From: Harmothoe impar
Lineage: Eukaryota > Annelida > Polychaeta > Phyllodocida > Polynoidae
NCBI GenBank assembly: GCA_947462335.1
Contig: OX381708.1
Coordinates: 4,216,001 to 4,280,000, forward strand
Direction: 5' to 3'
Length of the DNA: 64,000 nt
Under the pieces are notes generated by a model. It saw only the letters and a program-made list of their open reading frames with translations, had not been told where the DNA came from and did not search any database. Positions 32,232 through 44,336 of this stretch are shown here, piece after piece. A program made the position numbers and the translations under genes. Numbering within the stretch: the stretch's first letter is position 1; every line of letters starts with the position of its first letter.

Positions 32232-33117
32232 GCTGAAAGGTACAAAGCAATGTATATGTCTGTGCGGTTTGTTTTAGCAATATTTGACATTTTAAGGGAG
32301 TGTTCAGGCAAACTTGGGACTCATAACTCATGACTAAGATTCTTTGCTTTGCTTTTTGGCTGTAGTTTTATTTATCATTGAGATAGGTAAATTCAATTGA
32401 TACATTAATACAAATAAGGGTATAACACATTCAAGCATTATATGCAGCCCTTTAAGGGTTAATAAAATCCAGTATAGTTGTTGCCTTCATTGTCTGTCTC
32501 CTTAATTTTGTCACATTACTGACTGGGGGGTAGATGTTTGACAATGTATCTATAGACGTGAAAGTAATCATGGTAGTGGCTACTCCGTCATGTGGATACC
32601 CATGGTATCAGTGCTGCCCCCTCCCCTGGACCGTGCCAGCCCCACAAAGGGTGTGACTATTTCTTGACAACAAGGGGGGCCCATGTATCCTAACAACAGG
32701 GTGTAGTGCATTAGTTAATGCACTATGCAGCCCTTAAAAGGTTAAGGCAGCACTATCAACTACACTAGATGTGGTTGTGTAAGGCGTTGACTACCTGCTT
32801 AATGTACATTTACCATTAGTTAGAGACAGAAGAGATTTTGTTACCACTGTACAATGAACACCATTACCAAGCTTGCTGTTCATTTTGTCTTTACTTTATG
32901 ATACTATGCTGGATGAAGAATGTAAAGACATGTTCTGGTCCGGGTGAGATTGTGGTGCCATCTAGAGGGATAGAGCCCAGATAGAGCAGTGAGACTGTGG
33001 TGGGGGATATGCTTGCATTGGTGCAGCACGCTCTGCTTAAACGGTTAACTTGTTGTTAAATGACCACTCCCTGAATTTATCAAATTGGATAAAATAAAAA
33101 TAAAAACATGTTTCTTA

Positions 33118-33673
33118 CAGAACTGTCATTTGCTCAGCTGTTCACCAAGGGATTTTCAAAATTCAAAGTTCCATGAGAAGAGGAGATACGGGGCTACAAT
33201 GGCAGATGCAGCCACAGTATCTAAAGGTGATAATAAATCCGGAGAGGCGCAAATACGCAAATTTTCGGCACTCGGAAGTTGGAACAAAATGTTAAAAATC
33301 ATGTCTGAGAAAACTATCATTTCCTCAGCTGTTTACCAGCCGATTTTCGAAACTCAAAGTTTCCTGGAAAGAGGAGATTCAGAGCTACAAGTGCATATGC
33401 AGCCACAGCGCCTAGAGGTGATGATAGGGCCGGGGCAAGCGTAGAAACGCAAATTTTCGGCACTCGGAAATTGTGAAAAAGTTGTTAAAATCATTTCTAA
33501 GAAAAGTTTCATTTCCTCAGCTGTTTACCAACCGATTTTCGAAATTCAAAGTTTCCTGGAAAGAGGAGATTCAGGACTACAACCCCCAATGCAGCCACAG
33601 TGTCCACAGGCCATGACAAGGCCGGCGCGGACGACGATACGCAAATTTTCGGCACTCGGAAATTGTGAAAAAA
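33118..33673. repeat. Three tandem 192-bp units
   Basis: Same block as at 24727, with minor substitutions. Confidence 0.85.
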
Positions 33674-34493
33674 GCTCTAATGTAGGCTAGAGAAGGCATC
33701 CATCTATCCTGGCAGATTACAGCAGCCAAAGACAAAGTGCTGTGACTTACTGTTAGCTAGTAGTGGTGTGTGAAGAGGGGCAAGTGTGGTTTTGGTTGTT
33801 TGTTGCTGTGGGAGATCATGAGAAGACTGTGGCCAAGTTTGGTGTGGGGTGAGGGTCATGAGAAGACTGTGGCCAAGTTTGGTGTGGGGGTGAGTGAGTG
33901 CATAATTAGGGAAAGAATCACTCTGCAGTGAATACCAGATGAGTTCTGAATGGTCTAAATAGTTTGGTATTGTTTTTTGCAATTGTGTTACAGATGACAA
34001 AGGAGCCAGAATAAATTATCATCATCATGAGTGACCTATATAAGCATGGTTGTTTGTTGTAAAGGACTTCTTTGGGGGTCCATTTGGGTTGGGTCAGAAA
34101 TGAAATGATTCACTTCCAAGATGGCTGACCATGCAGGTTTGTTGACATGATTCTGTGACCAGCATACTATTATGTTGGTGGATGGGTGGATATTGCTTAG
34201 GAAGGATTTTATAATATGACCTCTGTCTGTTGTTAGTGTGAGAGGTTGCTACTCTTTCTTGATCTTGATGTAAAATTACAGTTAAAACATGTCTTGTTCA
34301 AAAAAGGCCTTTGACTTTACAGACCAAATTTTCTCAAGATCACTGTTATGGATTATGTCATGTTACACGAGTTGTGGCCAGGTTCCCCATGACCCCAGTG
34401 ACAGCTTGATCACTTTTTTGGTTCATAGTATAAAAAGAAGTTATCCCAGTAAACATAGAGTGGAAAACCCATTTGAAGCTATTTCCTCTACAG

Positions 34494-34865
34494 GTGTCTT
34501 CCAGCCTGAACTCAAGCGCTGGTGTGACGAGCAACTCGCTTTGATCCATAACCGGTGTGTGGAGGGAGGGGGTGGTTGCCTCTTGTGGACGGGGGCAGCA
34601 AGCGGCAAGGGTAAAGACAATAGATACGGCGTGAAGGCTGTTACTAAAGTAGAGCTAGGCCTGAAAAACAAGCCAATGTCGGTCCACAGACTGGTCTACA
34701 TGTTGAAGCACTACGAACCGAGTTTCCTATCTCTGCCATACCACGTTGTGCACGGAAAGCAACCACCTCACCCTTGAGACCCTGAGTATGAATGCCGAAC
34801 GGCGGACCTGCAATCTGATGCGTCACTGTTCAAAGGCTCATAACCCATTTTGCCTGTTACCATAA
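34494..34865 (+). pseudogene. I-PpoI-like His-Me finger endonuclease exon relic, unit 5
   Basis: It has the same 372-bp extent, the same one-base frame break (GAACCGAGTTTCC, about 34718) and the same Tyr in place of the catalytic His as the copy at 26094. The second frame reads C-S-K-A-H near the end. Because all four full relics share the break, it predates the spread of the array unit. Upstream the frame is open to an ATG at 34289, but that stretch shows no homology and probably lies in an intron. Confidence 0.72.
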
Positions 34866-35000
34866 CAGTGCAAATGGTAGTTAATCCAACTCATATATTC
34901 TAGATTAAGGTGTTCTTTCGGTGTTCGTGTTTGATATTTACATGTCGATGGGACTTGGGAAAGTATAGCCAGAAGGTGAAGTGATTCAAGCTGGGCCGCT

Positions 35001-35201
35001 TCCTTGTCTGAGGCCAGGTAATCCCTGCCGCTAGGCCGCGTCCCCGTCTGACGTCCAGGATAAGCCTGCCGCTAACGTGCGTCCTTGTCTGACGTTCAGG
35101 GAAGCCTGCCGCTAACGTGCGTCCTTGTTTGACACCCAAGTGAACCCTCCCCCTAGTGTATCCTTGTCCGACGTCCAGGGAAACCCTGCCATTAACGTGT
35201 G
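35001..35201. repeat. 40-bp minisatellite, 5 units
   Basis: Five units; same phase and order of variant units as at 26601 except for substitutions. Confidence 0.85.
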
Positions 35202-35229
35202 CTAAAGGCTATTCCTGTACTTGGACCTC

Positions 35230-35237
35230 TATAAAAG
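35230..35237 (+). promoter_or_regulatory. TATA box upstream of ASB copy 5
   Basis: TATAAAAG, 711 bp before the ATG. Confidence 0.45.
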
Positions 35238-35940
35238 ACGGACACTAGGCCTTTACTTGGACTTGAAGTGGATACCCTTATTAAAACCTAATGAAAGCTG
35301 ATTCCTGCACTTGATCCTGATGTTGATACTCTTATAAACAACTCACAAAAGGTCAATACTACACTTGAGCCAGCATCAGGACAAGCAGCAGCCTGTAATA
35401 ATAATCAACTCTTTGAGGCTATAAGACAACCTGACGGTTCACCCACACCTCGTGCTCCGCAAAATCAAAGTGTCGGAAAAGAGCCGTTCACACCTCCATG
35501 GGATGTAATACCGGACACGTTTGATTTAATTGCGCTGTTGTTTACGATTGGATCGGCGCGGAGCCTTCGAGTGGCTAGCTCCACTCCTTCTATGAGAAAA
35601 AATAGAAAAACCAAAAAAATGGCCAAGCCCTTCGGGACTTTGGCCTATGCAGCAGAGATTTGACTGTTTTGCTAGCTTCCGGCGGGATGAAAACTCGGTC
35701 CGGACCCAGCTCCCGGAGGCGTGGAGCATATAGCGAGGAGCTGAAAGAGACCCCGGCCGGAAATCTTTCCGGTTTTACTATTCCCGGAGGTCCCCGAAAG
35801 TTAATTGACAGACACCAGTGTAGAGAAACACATTCTTAACCGCAATTTTCGTCAGTGAATGAAATTTTCTTATGCAGAATGAAAGAATGAGTGCATCTGA
35901 AGTTGTAACTTTTGTGTGTGTCTATTTGTAGGTGGCCAAG

Positions 35941-37368
35941 ATGTCGGCCTACGACGAGGCCTACCTGGAGGGTGACCTTGAGGCGGAGGAGACGCTGGAG
36001 GAGAGCCTGTTTGAGGTCATCTTTAGGAACGACCTGGAGGCGGCCACGTTGCTGGTGACACAGAGTGACGTGGACGTGAGTCGGCCTAACGGGCGTGGTA
36101 AGACCATGCTGGGGCTGGCCGTGGAGCACGAGCACGTGCCCATGGTGCGGATGTTGATGGAGAACGGGGCAGACATCAACCAGCCCAGTTTCTGCAGCAA
36201 CGACTACAGCTTCCAGACCCCCGTGGTGACGGCCGCCCGCATCCAGCACGAGGAGCTGCTCACCATGTTCCTCACCCAGAAGTGTGAGCTGGACCGGGGG
36301 GCCGGCAAGGACGGCAAGTCGGCCCTCCAGTGGGCCGCCAGTCACGGTAACCTGGGCATGATGAAGGTGCTGTATGCGGCCGGGGCCGACGTCAACTGGA
36401 CCGGTCCCTTCTGCAACACGGCCCTGCACTACGCCACTATAGCCGACAAGCCCGACATCGTCCAGTGGTTGCTGGAGAAGGGGGCGGAGGTGACGGTGAA
36501 CGGGGAGGGGCGGTCTGCACTGCACATCGCGTGTGTCAAGAGCTACTCTGACATCATGAAGCAGCTGCTGCTGGCACGATGCGAGGTGGACAGCTACGAC
36601 TCGTTCGGCTTCAGCCCGTTTAGCCTGGCCTGTCTGCGCGGCCACCTGGACATGGTGCGGGACCTGATGCAGCACGCCCGGCCGGGCACCAAGTACAACA
36701 TGGAGGACGCCCTGCACCGCGCCGCCGAGTGCGGCCATCTCGAGGTGCTCGAGTTCCTCATCCACAAAGGGGCCGACGTCAACTCTGTCAACAGCAGCGG
36801 GGAGTCGGCCTTGTCCATCGCGGCGCGCGGCCAGCCCGTGTCGGTCAAGCTGCTGCTGGAGAACAAGGCGGTGATCAACGTGGTGGACAAACGCGGCTAC
36901 AGCCCCTTACAACACGCCATCCTGCGGGAGCAGATCGACGTGGCCGTGTGCCTCATCAAGCACGGCTCCAACCTGCACACCACCTCCTCCCTCATAGACT
37001 CTCCCCTACAGAGCGGCTACTCCACCTCCAACCCCCTGCTCATCAAGTGCCTCATCGACGCCGGCGTCACCCTCAGCACAGAGAAGTGGTTCACCGTCTA
37101 CGCCTGTCAGACCAAGCTGCGGGAGCTGGACTTTCAGTACAACTCCCTGCGCTACCGCCACACCATCGACGCCCAGCGCGACGTGTGGCAGTGGGTGATG
37201 GGTAAGATCGGCAAGCCCCGCTCCCTGCTCGAGTCCTGCCGCACCGCCGCCCGCACCCAGCTCGTCACCTCCTCGGGCGGCAGGAGCATCCTGGCCAACA
37301 TAGACCAACTCCCCCTGCCTACCGCCCTCAAGAAATATCTTGCCCTCGAGGATTATTTCCGGATCTGA
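35941..37368 (+). CDS. ASB protein, copy 5, intact
   Basis: A 475-residue ORF with the full ankyrin stack and SOCS box (BC box 428-438, LPLP 457-460). It differs from the most common form at G201S, in the turn of an ankyrin repeat (CVKSYSD). The exon begins after the acceptor ATTTGTAG at 35931. Apart from this change the protein is the same as copy 6, whose surrounding 8.4 kb is also almost identical, so the two are the youngest pair in the array. Its convergent DUF6314 partner at 39890 is truncated, so this ASB gene stands without a functional partner in its own unit. Confidence 0.9.
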   Translation: MSAYDEAYLEGDLEAEETLEESLFEVIFRNDLEAATLLVTQSDVDVSRPNGRGKTMLGLAVEHEHVPMVRMLMENGADINQPSFCSNDYSFQTPVVTAARIQHEELLTMFLTQKCELDRGAGKDGKSALQWAASHGNLGMMKVLYAAGADVNWTGPFCNTALHYATIADKPDIVQWLLEKGAEVTVNGEGRSALHIACVKSYSDIMKQLLLARCEVDSYDSFGFSPFSLACLRGHLDMVRDLMQHARPGTKYNMEDALHRAAECGHLEVLEFLIHKGADVNSVNSSGESALSIAARGQPVSVKLLLENKAVINVVDKRGYSPLQHAILREQIDVAVCLIKHGSNLHTTSSLIDSPLQSGYSTSNPLLIKCLIDAGVTLSTEKWFTVYACQTKLRELDFQYNSLRYRHTIDAQRDVWQWVMGKIGKPRSLLESCRTAARTQLVTSSGGRSILANIDQLPLPTALKKYLALEDYFRI

Positions 37369-39889
37369 GGAATGCATCAGGAAGAACGCTCTGTGGTTGA
37401 GACGTTTGGCTAAGACAAAAAGACGCTGTATGAGGTGAAGTGGATCTCCTTTACCTGAAACAGCTCTTATTAGTTTTGGTCTGAAGTTTGTTGGTTTGGA
37501 AAATGACAGGATGTGTTGTTGTACGATTGATGAAGCCTGTAAAATGTTTGAATACTGCCTTTGTGATGTGTAAGAGGTAGGTATAATGTTAGCACTTCAT
37601 GAGCACCATGCCATCCTGAAGAGTTAAATAGATTTCAGTAGCAGGGCATTACATTGAACATGTTTAACATTTTTAGAACTAAAATATGTTCATATATAAA
37701 CAACTCAGGACGTATTTCTATCCAATGTACGTTCACACAATGTAGTCACACAATGTAAGCCAAAAGTATTTGATCTGGTCATCAATTTTGCCAGATGACT
37801 AAGCTATAGTAAACACGTCTGTCCATTTGTATCTTATTTTCACCACAACATCATTATTACAGTGGCAAACCGTGTATGCTTAAACTTGTGATAACGTGCC
37901 GCAGGTCAGATATTACAGAATACTTTGTGTGTGTCATCTAATTCACCATGACTTCATTCAACAGGCTGCACACATAGGGACTTACAAATACCAGAAATGA
38001 CCTAGGTACCTTTTCTTGTCAGTGCCATGGGAAGTTACCAGAGACTTATTGCCATATATCCAGGTGCACTTCTGATTCCTAGTGGGAATCTGCAATTCGA
38101 TGCTTGTATGAAATCTCAAAAAAGGGACATGTAAATCACAGGATGACGATGACCCCTGGCCATACCACACGACTGTCATGTCCGCTCATGTCAATATGCG
38201 CTTTCCTGTGATATGTCAAATCTGAAAGATGTGATTCATGTCGCTTTGCTTTACATCTAACAAGAGTATAGAAATATAACCAATTCATAGCATCTAGAAT
38301 ACTGCAAAAGTGGACAAATCAGTCAGAAAAAGAATTATCATGCTATGATATGGAACATTTACTGCATTAAGTTTATGGAAGATGGCTATGTTATTTGTAT
38401 GTATACTGGTGAGGTTATCATGAGGTACGCTTGTTCAGGAAGGCATGACAAGCCTTGGGGTGGAGAGTTCTGTAAAGACTATTCAATATGCGTATTATCA
38501 AAGGGTACTCATAAAAGAACAGTATTCATTGAATGTTCAACTTTCTTTAGATGTAAGGTTTTCAAGATTTAATATGTCTGGATGTTCCTTTGTTCATATT
38601 TGAGCAGCTAGACAGAAAGGATGAGCCGTGCCAACATCTTTATAATTTGACTTTAGAAAAAGTAAACAGCCATCCAGTGGAGATCCTTTCTGCCTGCCGG
38701 ATGCACATATTCAGCTTGCTGAATTATGATAAGGTGTAAGGTGGGTGAAGATGTCTTATGTTTTCTGGGATATGTGGATGGTGAGAGACTAGGATATTGA
38801 GTTTTATTTATAAATACCTGTATTATAGTGTATATATCATGTGAGTAGTCTACCAGTAAGGTATAGGATGCACTAAGTCTTTAGAAGCTGATGACAGTTG
38901 ATCTTACTCTTTAAGACACAGACTAACTTGCTAGTGCTGTGTTGATGGATCATACTGGCCCTTCGGCTGTAGCGCCGCAATAACACATGAATCAGAGCAT
39001 ACCAGGATACACAATGTTTGTCACATAATATAATGAAGACCTCATGATTTAACAGTGATAAAAACAAAACGAGTAAGTGAAATCATGAAAAGATCAATTG
39101 AATAGAAAAATATATATATATATTTCTAAAAAGAAAGTGACACGAGAAGACTATGGAACCACCCTTTATTGTTTGATTCAGACTAAGGCTTAATGTACAG
39201 ATACCATTAGCTAGAGACAGCAGAGATTTTGTTACCACTGTACAATAAACATCATTACCAGGTTTGCTGTTTCTTTTGTCCGTAAATTATTATTTAAAAA
39301 ATAGTATGGAGATCTCTTAAGTGGAGTAAGAAGTTCACCCCATAGCCCAGTATACAGAAACATTATTACTTTGATACAAATGTTGTATGTAGATATACCA
39401 ATAAGAAGACCACACAATGCACTACAAGATAAGTTTCTGATCCGTATGAAAGATTTGATCAATCCATGGTTATTATTTCTATAATATATTTTGAACATCT
39501 TCACAAGGTGATTTTGGTATTATATTCAAGTAGTTCTGTTATTGATCAGTCAATATATGTACCTGAAATGAACACATCTTTTCTAAATCACTCAGTTTAT
39601 TCATATATTTGATACAGTATGGAAGCGACCATCATCTCAGTAACATCTCATCACATTTTTTCTAAAGCCTGGTGCATAGTGTGGCAATGAATTCTTTTCA
39701 TATATAGTGTATATTATAGACATGAGATGTGTTAAATATCACTATAAGTTATCGAATAATACACAGTGGAATGTAATATAAATTGGTCTGTTCAAGCGAT
39801 ACTGATGGCCCCCGATTCAATATGACAAAGCCACACCAAAAAAGATAAGTTTTGAAAAAATGATTGGAGTGAGCAAAAATCTTGTTTTC
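37369..39889. other. Convergent intergenic region, unit 5
   Basis: Nearly identical to 28973-31493, with repeat A at 39188-39281 and the same fused DUF6314 flank. No gene is recognised. Confidence 0.5.
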
Positions 39890-40627
39890 CTACAAATAAA
39901 TTTCATGAGTTAACATAGGTGATTCCATCTGGCAAGAAAGTATTGCGCCCAGCTCCACGTGGCTACCCTCGTCTACGTCTGGGAGCCTCAGGTCATGGAA
40001 GTGCTGCCCGGGGCTGAAGCAGCAGCTGAGGGGGCTGCCCGGCACTTTGTACGGATCCAGCACCGCTGCTGACCGGTCCTTAGCGCTGCAGTGGTACACG
40101 CTGATCTCCGTAGCCAGCGACTGGTCAGCGCCTGCCCCTGGGAAGCAGTAGAGGTACTGGCGGTTAACGAGTGTTGCGGGGCTCAGGTCTGACTCGTGGT
40201 TGTTCAACATGCCCTGTTCTCGGTACAACAAAGATGGCTGCTTCACCTGCTGCTGTTGTTGCCTGCTGGGCGACTCCCTCACTGATGCACCGCCCTCCTC
40301 TGATGTCTGCCTCTTACACACCCCTGCCGGACTGGTCCATTCAGCCTCACCACCCTCCTCTGATGTCTCCCTCTTACGCACCCCTGCCGGACTGGTCCAT
40401 TCAGCCTCACCACCCTCCTCTGACGCCTGCCTCCTACGCACCCCTGCCGGACTGGTCCGATCAGGCTCGGGGGTGTCAGGAGTGCAGACCCAGGGGGTGA
40501 AGGAGGCCTGCCCGCTGCTGATGGAGGCCAGGAGGCGGTGTGGGGGCTGCAGCGTGCACACCTGTCGCTTGAACGTCCACAGGCCGTGGAAGTACGCCCA
40601 CAGCCTGCCCCCCGCCATGCTCTCCAT
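39890..40627 (-). pseudogene. DUF6314-like gene, C-terminally deleted (unit 5)
   Basis: The encoded 245 residues are the same as in the copy at 31494-32231, including the three-base filler at 39941-39943 and the unrelated tail. The 8396-bp spacing and identity show simple duplication of the already broken gene. The acceptor, start codon and first two thirds of the domain are intact. Confidence 0.8.
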
Positions 40628-41513
40628 GCTGAAAGGTACAAAGCAATGTATATGTCTGTGCGGTTTGTTTTAGCAATATTTGACATTTTAAGGGAGTGTT
40701 CAGGCAAACTTGGGACTCATAACTCATGACTAAGATTCTTTGCTTTGCTTTTTGGCTGTAGTTTTATTTATCATTGAGATAGGTAAATTCAATTGATACA
40801 TTAATACAAATAAGGGTATAACACATTCAAGCATTATATGCAGCCCTTTAAGGGTTAATAAAATCCAGTATAGTTGTTGCCTTCATTGTCTGTCTCCTTA
40901 ATTTTGTCACATTACTGACTGGGGGGTAGATGTTTGACAATGTATCTATAGACGTGAAAGTAATCATGGTAGTGGCTACTCCGTCATGTGGATACCCATG
41001 GTATCAGTGCTGCCCCCTCCCCTGGACCGTGCCAGCCCCACAAAGGGTGTGACTATTTCTTGACAACAAGGGGGGCCCATGTATCCTAACAACAGGGTGT
41101 AGTGCATTAGTTAATGCACTATGCAGCCCTTAAAAGGTTAAGGCAGCACTATCAACTACACTAGATGTGGTTGTGTAAGGCGTTGACTACCTGCTTAATG
41201 TACATTTACCATTAGTTAGAGACAGAAGAGATTTTGTTACCACTGTACAATGAACACCATTACCAAGCTTGCTGTTCATTTTGTCTTTACTTTATGATAC
41301 TATGCTGGATGAAGAATGTAAAGACATGTTCTGGTCTGGGTGAGATTGTGGTGCCATCTAGAGGGATAGAGCCCAGATAGAGCAGTGAGACTGTGGTGGG
41401 GGATATGCTTGCATTGGTGCAGCACGCTCTGCTTAAACGGTTAACTTGTTGTTAAATGACCACTCCCTGAATTTATCAAATTGGATAAAATAAAAATAAA
41501 AACATGTTTCTTA

Positions 41514-42069
41514 CAGAACTGTCATTTGCTCAGCTGTTCACCAAGGGATTTTCAAAATTCAAAGTTCCATGAGAAGAGGAGATACGGGGCTACAATGGCA
41601 GATGCAGCCACAGTATCTAAAGGTGATAATAAATCCGGAGAGGCGCAAATACGCAAATTTTCGGCACTCGGAAGTTGGAACAAAATGTTAAAAATCATGT
41701 CTGAGAAAACTATCATTTCCTCAGCTGTTTACCAGCCGATTTTCGAAACTCAAAGTTTCCTGGAAAGAGGAGATTCAGAGCTACAAGTGCATATGCAGCC
41801 ACAGCGCCTAGAGGTGATGATAGGGCCGGGGCAAGCGTAGAAACGCAAATTTTCGGCACTCGGAAATTGTGAAAAAGTTGTTAAAATCATTTCTAAGAAA
41901 AGTTTCATTTCCTCAGCTGTTTACCAACCGATTTTCGAAATTCAAAGTTTCCTGGAAAGAGGAGATTCAGGACTACAACCCCCAATGCAGCCACAGTGTC
42001 CACAGGCCATGACAAGGCCGGCGCGGACGACGATACGCAAATTTTCGGCACTCGGAAATTGTGAAAAAA
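41514..42069. repeat. Three tandem 192-bp units
   Basis: Same as the block at 33118. Confidence 0.85.
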
Positions 42070-42889
42070 GCTCTAATGTAGGCTAGAGAAGGCATCCATC
42101 TATCCTGGCAGATTACAGCAGCCAAAGACAAAGTGCTGTGACTTACTGTTAGCTAGTAGTGGTGTGTGAAGAGGGGCAAGTGTGGTTTTGGTTGTTTGTT
42201 GCTGTGGGAGATCATGAGAAGACTGTGGCCAAGTTTGGTGTGGGGTGAGGGTCATGAGAAGACTGTGGCCAAGTTTGGTGTGGGGGTGAGTGAGTGCATA
42301 ATTAGGGAAAGAATCACTCTGCAGTGAATACCAGATGAGTTCTGAATGGTCTAAATAGTTTGGTATTGTTTTTTGCAATTGTGTTACAGATGACAAAGGA
42401 GCCAGAATAAATTATCATCATCATGAGTGACCTATATAAGCATGGTTGTTTGTTGTAAAGGACTTCTTTGGGGGTCCATTTGGGTTGGGTCAGAAATGAA
42501 ATGATTCACTTCCAAGATGGCTGACCATGCAGGTTTGTTGACATGATTCTGTGACCAGCATACTATTATGTTGGTGGATGGGTGGATATTGCTTAGGAAG
42601 GATTTTATAATATGACCTCTGTCTGTTGTTAGTGTGAGAGGTTGCTAGTCTTTCTTGATCTTGATGTAAAATTACAGTTAAAACATGTCTTGTTCAAAAA
42701 AGGCCTTTGACTTTACAGACCAAATTTTCTCAAGATCACTGTTATGGATTATGTCATGTTACACGAGTCGTGACCAGGTTCCCCATGACCCCAGTGACAG
42801 CTTGATCACTTTTTTGGTTCATAGTATAAAAAGAAGTTATCCCAGTAAACATAGAGTGGAAAACCCATTTGAAGCTATTTCCTCTACAG

Positions 42890-43261
42890 GTGTCTTCCAG
42901 CCTGAACTCAAGCGCTGGTGTGACGAGCAACTCGCTTTGATCCATAACCGGTGTGTGGAGGGAGGGGGTGGTTGCCTCTTGTGGACGGGGGCAGCAAGCG
43001 GCAAGGGTAAAGACAATAGATACGGCGTGAAGGCTGTTACTAAAGTAGAGCTAGGCCTGAAAAACAAGCCAATGTCGGTCCACAGACTGGTCTACATGTT
43101 GAAGCACTACGAACCGAGTTTCCTATCTCTGCCATACCACGTTGTGCACGGAAAGCAACCACCTCACCCTTGAGACCCTGAGTATGAATGCCGAACGGCG
43201 GACCTGCAATCTGATGCGTCACTGTTCAAAGGCTCATAACCCATTTTGCCTGTTACCATAA
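42890..43261 (+). pseudogene. I-PpoI-like His-Me finger endonuclease exon relic, unit 6
   Basis: This follows acceptor TTTCCTCTACAG. Frame break and catalytic-site Tyr are as in the other relics; the first frame stops at 43171-43173 and the second ends at 43261. Confidence 0.72.
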
Positions 43262-43396
43262 CAGTGCAAATGGTAGTTAATCCAACTCATATATTCTAGA
43301 TTAAGGTGTTCTTTCGGTGTTCGTGTTTGATATTTACATGTCGATGGGACTTGGGAAAGTATAGCCAGAAGGTGAAGTGATTCAAGCTGGGCCGCT

Positions 43397-43597
43397 TCCT
43401 TGTCTGAGGCCAGGTAATCCCTGCCGCTAGGCCGCGTCCCCGTCTGACGTCCAGGATAAGCCTGCCGCTAACGTGCGTCCTTGTCTGACGTTCAGGGAAG
43501 CCTGCCGCTAACGTGCGTCCTTGTTTGACACCCAAGTGAACCCTCCCCCTAGTGTATCCTTGTCCGACGTCCAGGGAAACCCTGCCATTAACGTGTG
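43397..43597. repeat. 40-bp minisatellite, 5 units
   Basis: Same array as at 35001, shifted by 8396 bp. Confidence 0.85.
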
Positions 43598-43625
43598 CTA
43601 AAGGCTATTCCTGTACTTGGACCTC

Positions 43626-43633
43626 TATAAAAG
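43626..43633 (+). promoter_or_regulatory. TATA box upstream of ASB copy 6
   Basis: TATAAAAG, 711 bp before the ATG. Confidence 0.45.
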
Positions 43634-44336
43634 ACGGACACTAGGCCTTTACTTGGACTTGAAGTGGATACCCTTATTAAAACCTAATGAAAGCTGATTC
43701 CTGCACTTGATCCTGATGTTGATACTCTTATAAACAACTCACAAAAGGTCAATACTACACTTGAGCCAGCATCAGGACAAGCAGCAGCCTGTAATAATAA
43801 TCAACTCTTTGAGGCTATAAGACAACCTGACGGTTCACCCACACCTCGTGCTCCGCAAAATCAAAGTGTCGGAAAAGAGCCGTTCACACCTCCATGGGAT
43901 GTAATACCGGACACGTTTGATTTAATTGCGCTGTTGTTTACGATTGGATCGGCGCGGAGCCTTCGAGTGGCTAGCTCCACTCCTTCTATGAGAAAAAATA
44001 GAAAAACCAAAAAAATGGCCAAGCCCTTCGGGACTTTGGCCTATGCAGCAGAGATTTGACTGTTTTGCTAGCTTCCGGCGGGATGAAAACTCGGTCCGGA
44101 CCCAGCTCCCGGAGGCGTGGAGCATATAGCGAGGAGCTGAAAGAGACCCCGGCCGGAAATCTTTCCGGTTTTACTATTCCCGGAGGTCCCCGAAAGTTAA
44201 TTGACAGACACCAGTGTAGAGAAACACATTCTTAACCGCAATTTTCGTCAGTGAATGAAATTTTCTTATGCAGAATGAAAGAATGAGTGCATCTGAAGTT
44301 GTAACTTTTGTGTGTGTCTATTTGTAGGTGGCCAAG

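Larger units (their letters stand above)
32232..35940 (+). other. Intergenic and leader region upstream of ASB copy 5
   Basis: It contains repeat B (32797-32889, AATGAA form), the 192-bp block, a 5-base G-run near 33886, the endonuclease relic (34494-34865), five minisatellite units (35001-35201), a TATA box at 35230 and the hairpin block (about 35550-35776). About 60 bp around 32311 are missing compared with unit 3. No intact gene is seen. Confidence 0.7.
40628..44336 (+). other. Intergenic and leader region upstream of ASB copy 6
   Basis: This nearly repeats 32232-35940: repeat B (41193-41285), 192-bp block, endonuclease relic (42890-43261), five minisatellite units (43397-43597), TATA box at 43626, and hairpin block (about 43946-44172). 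Confidence 0.7.
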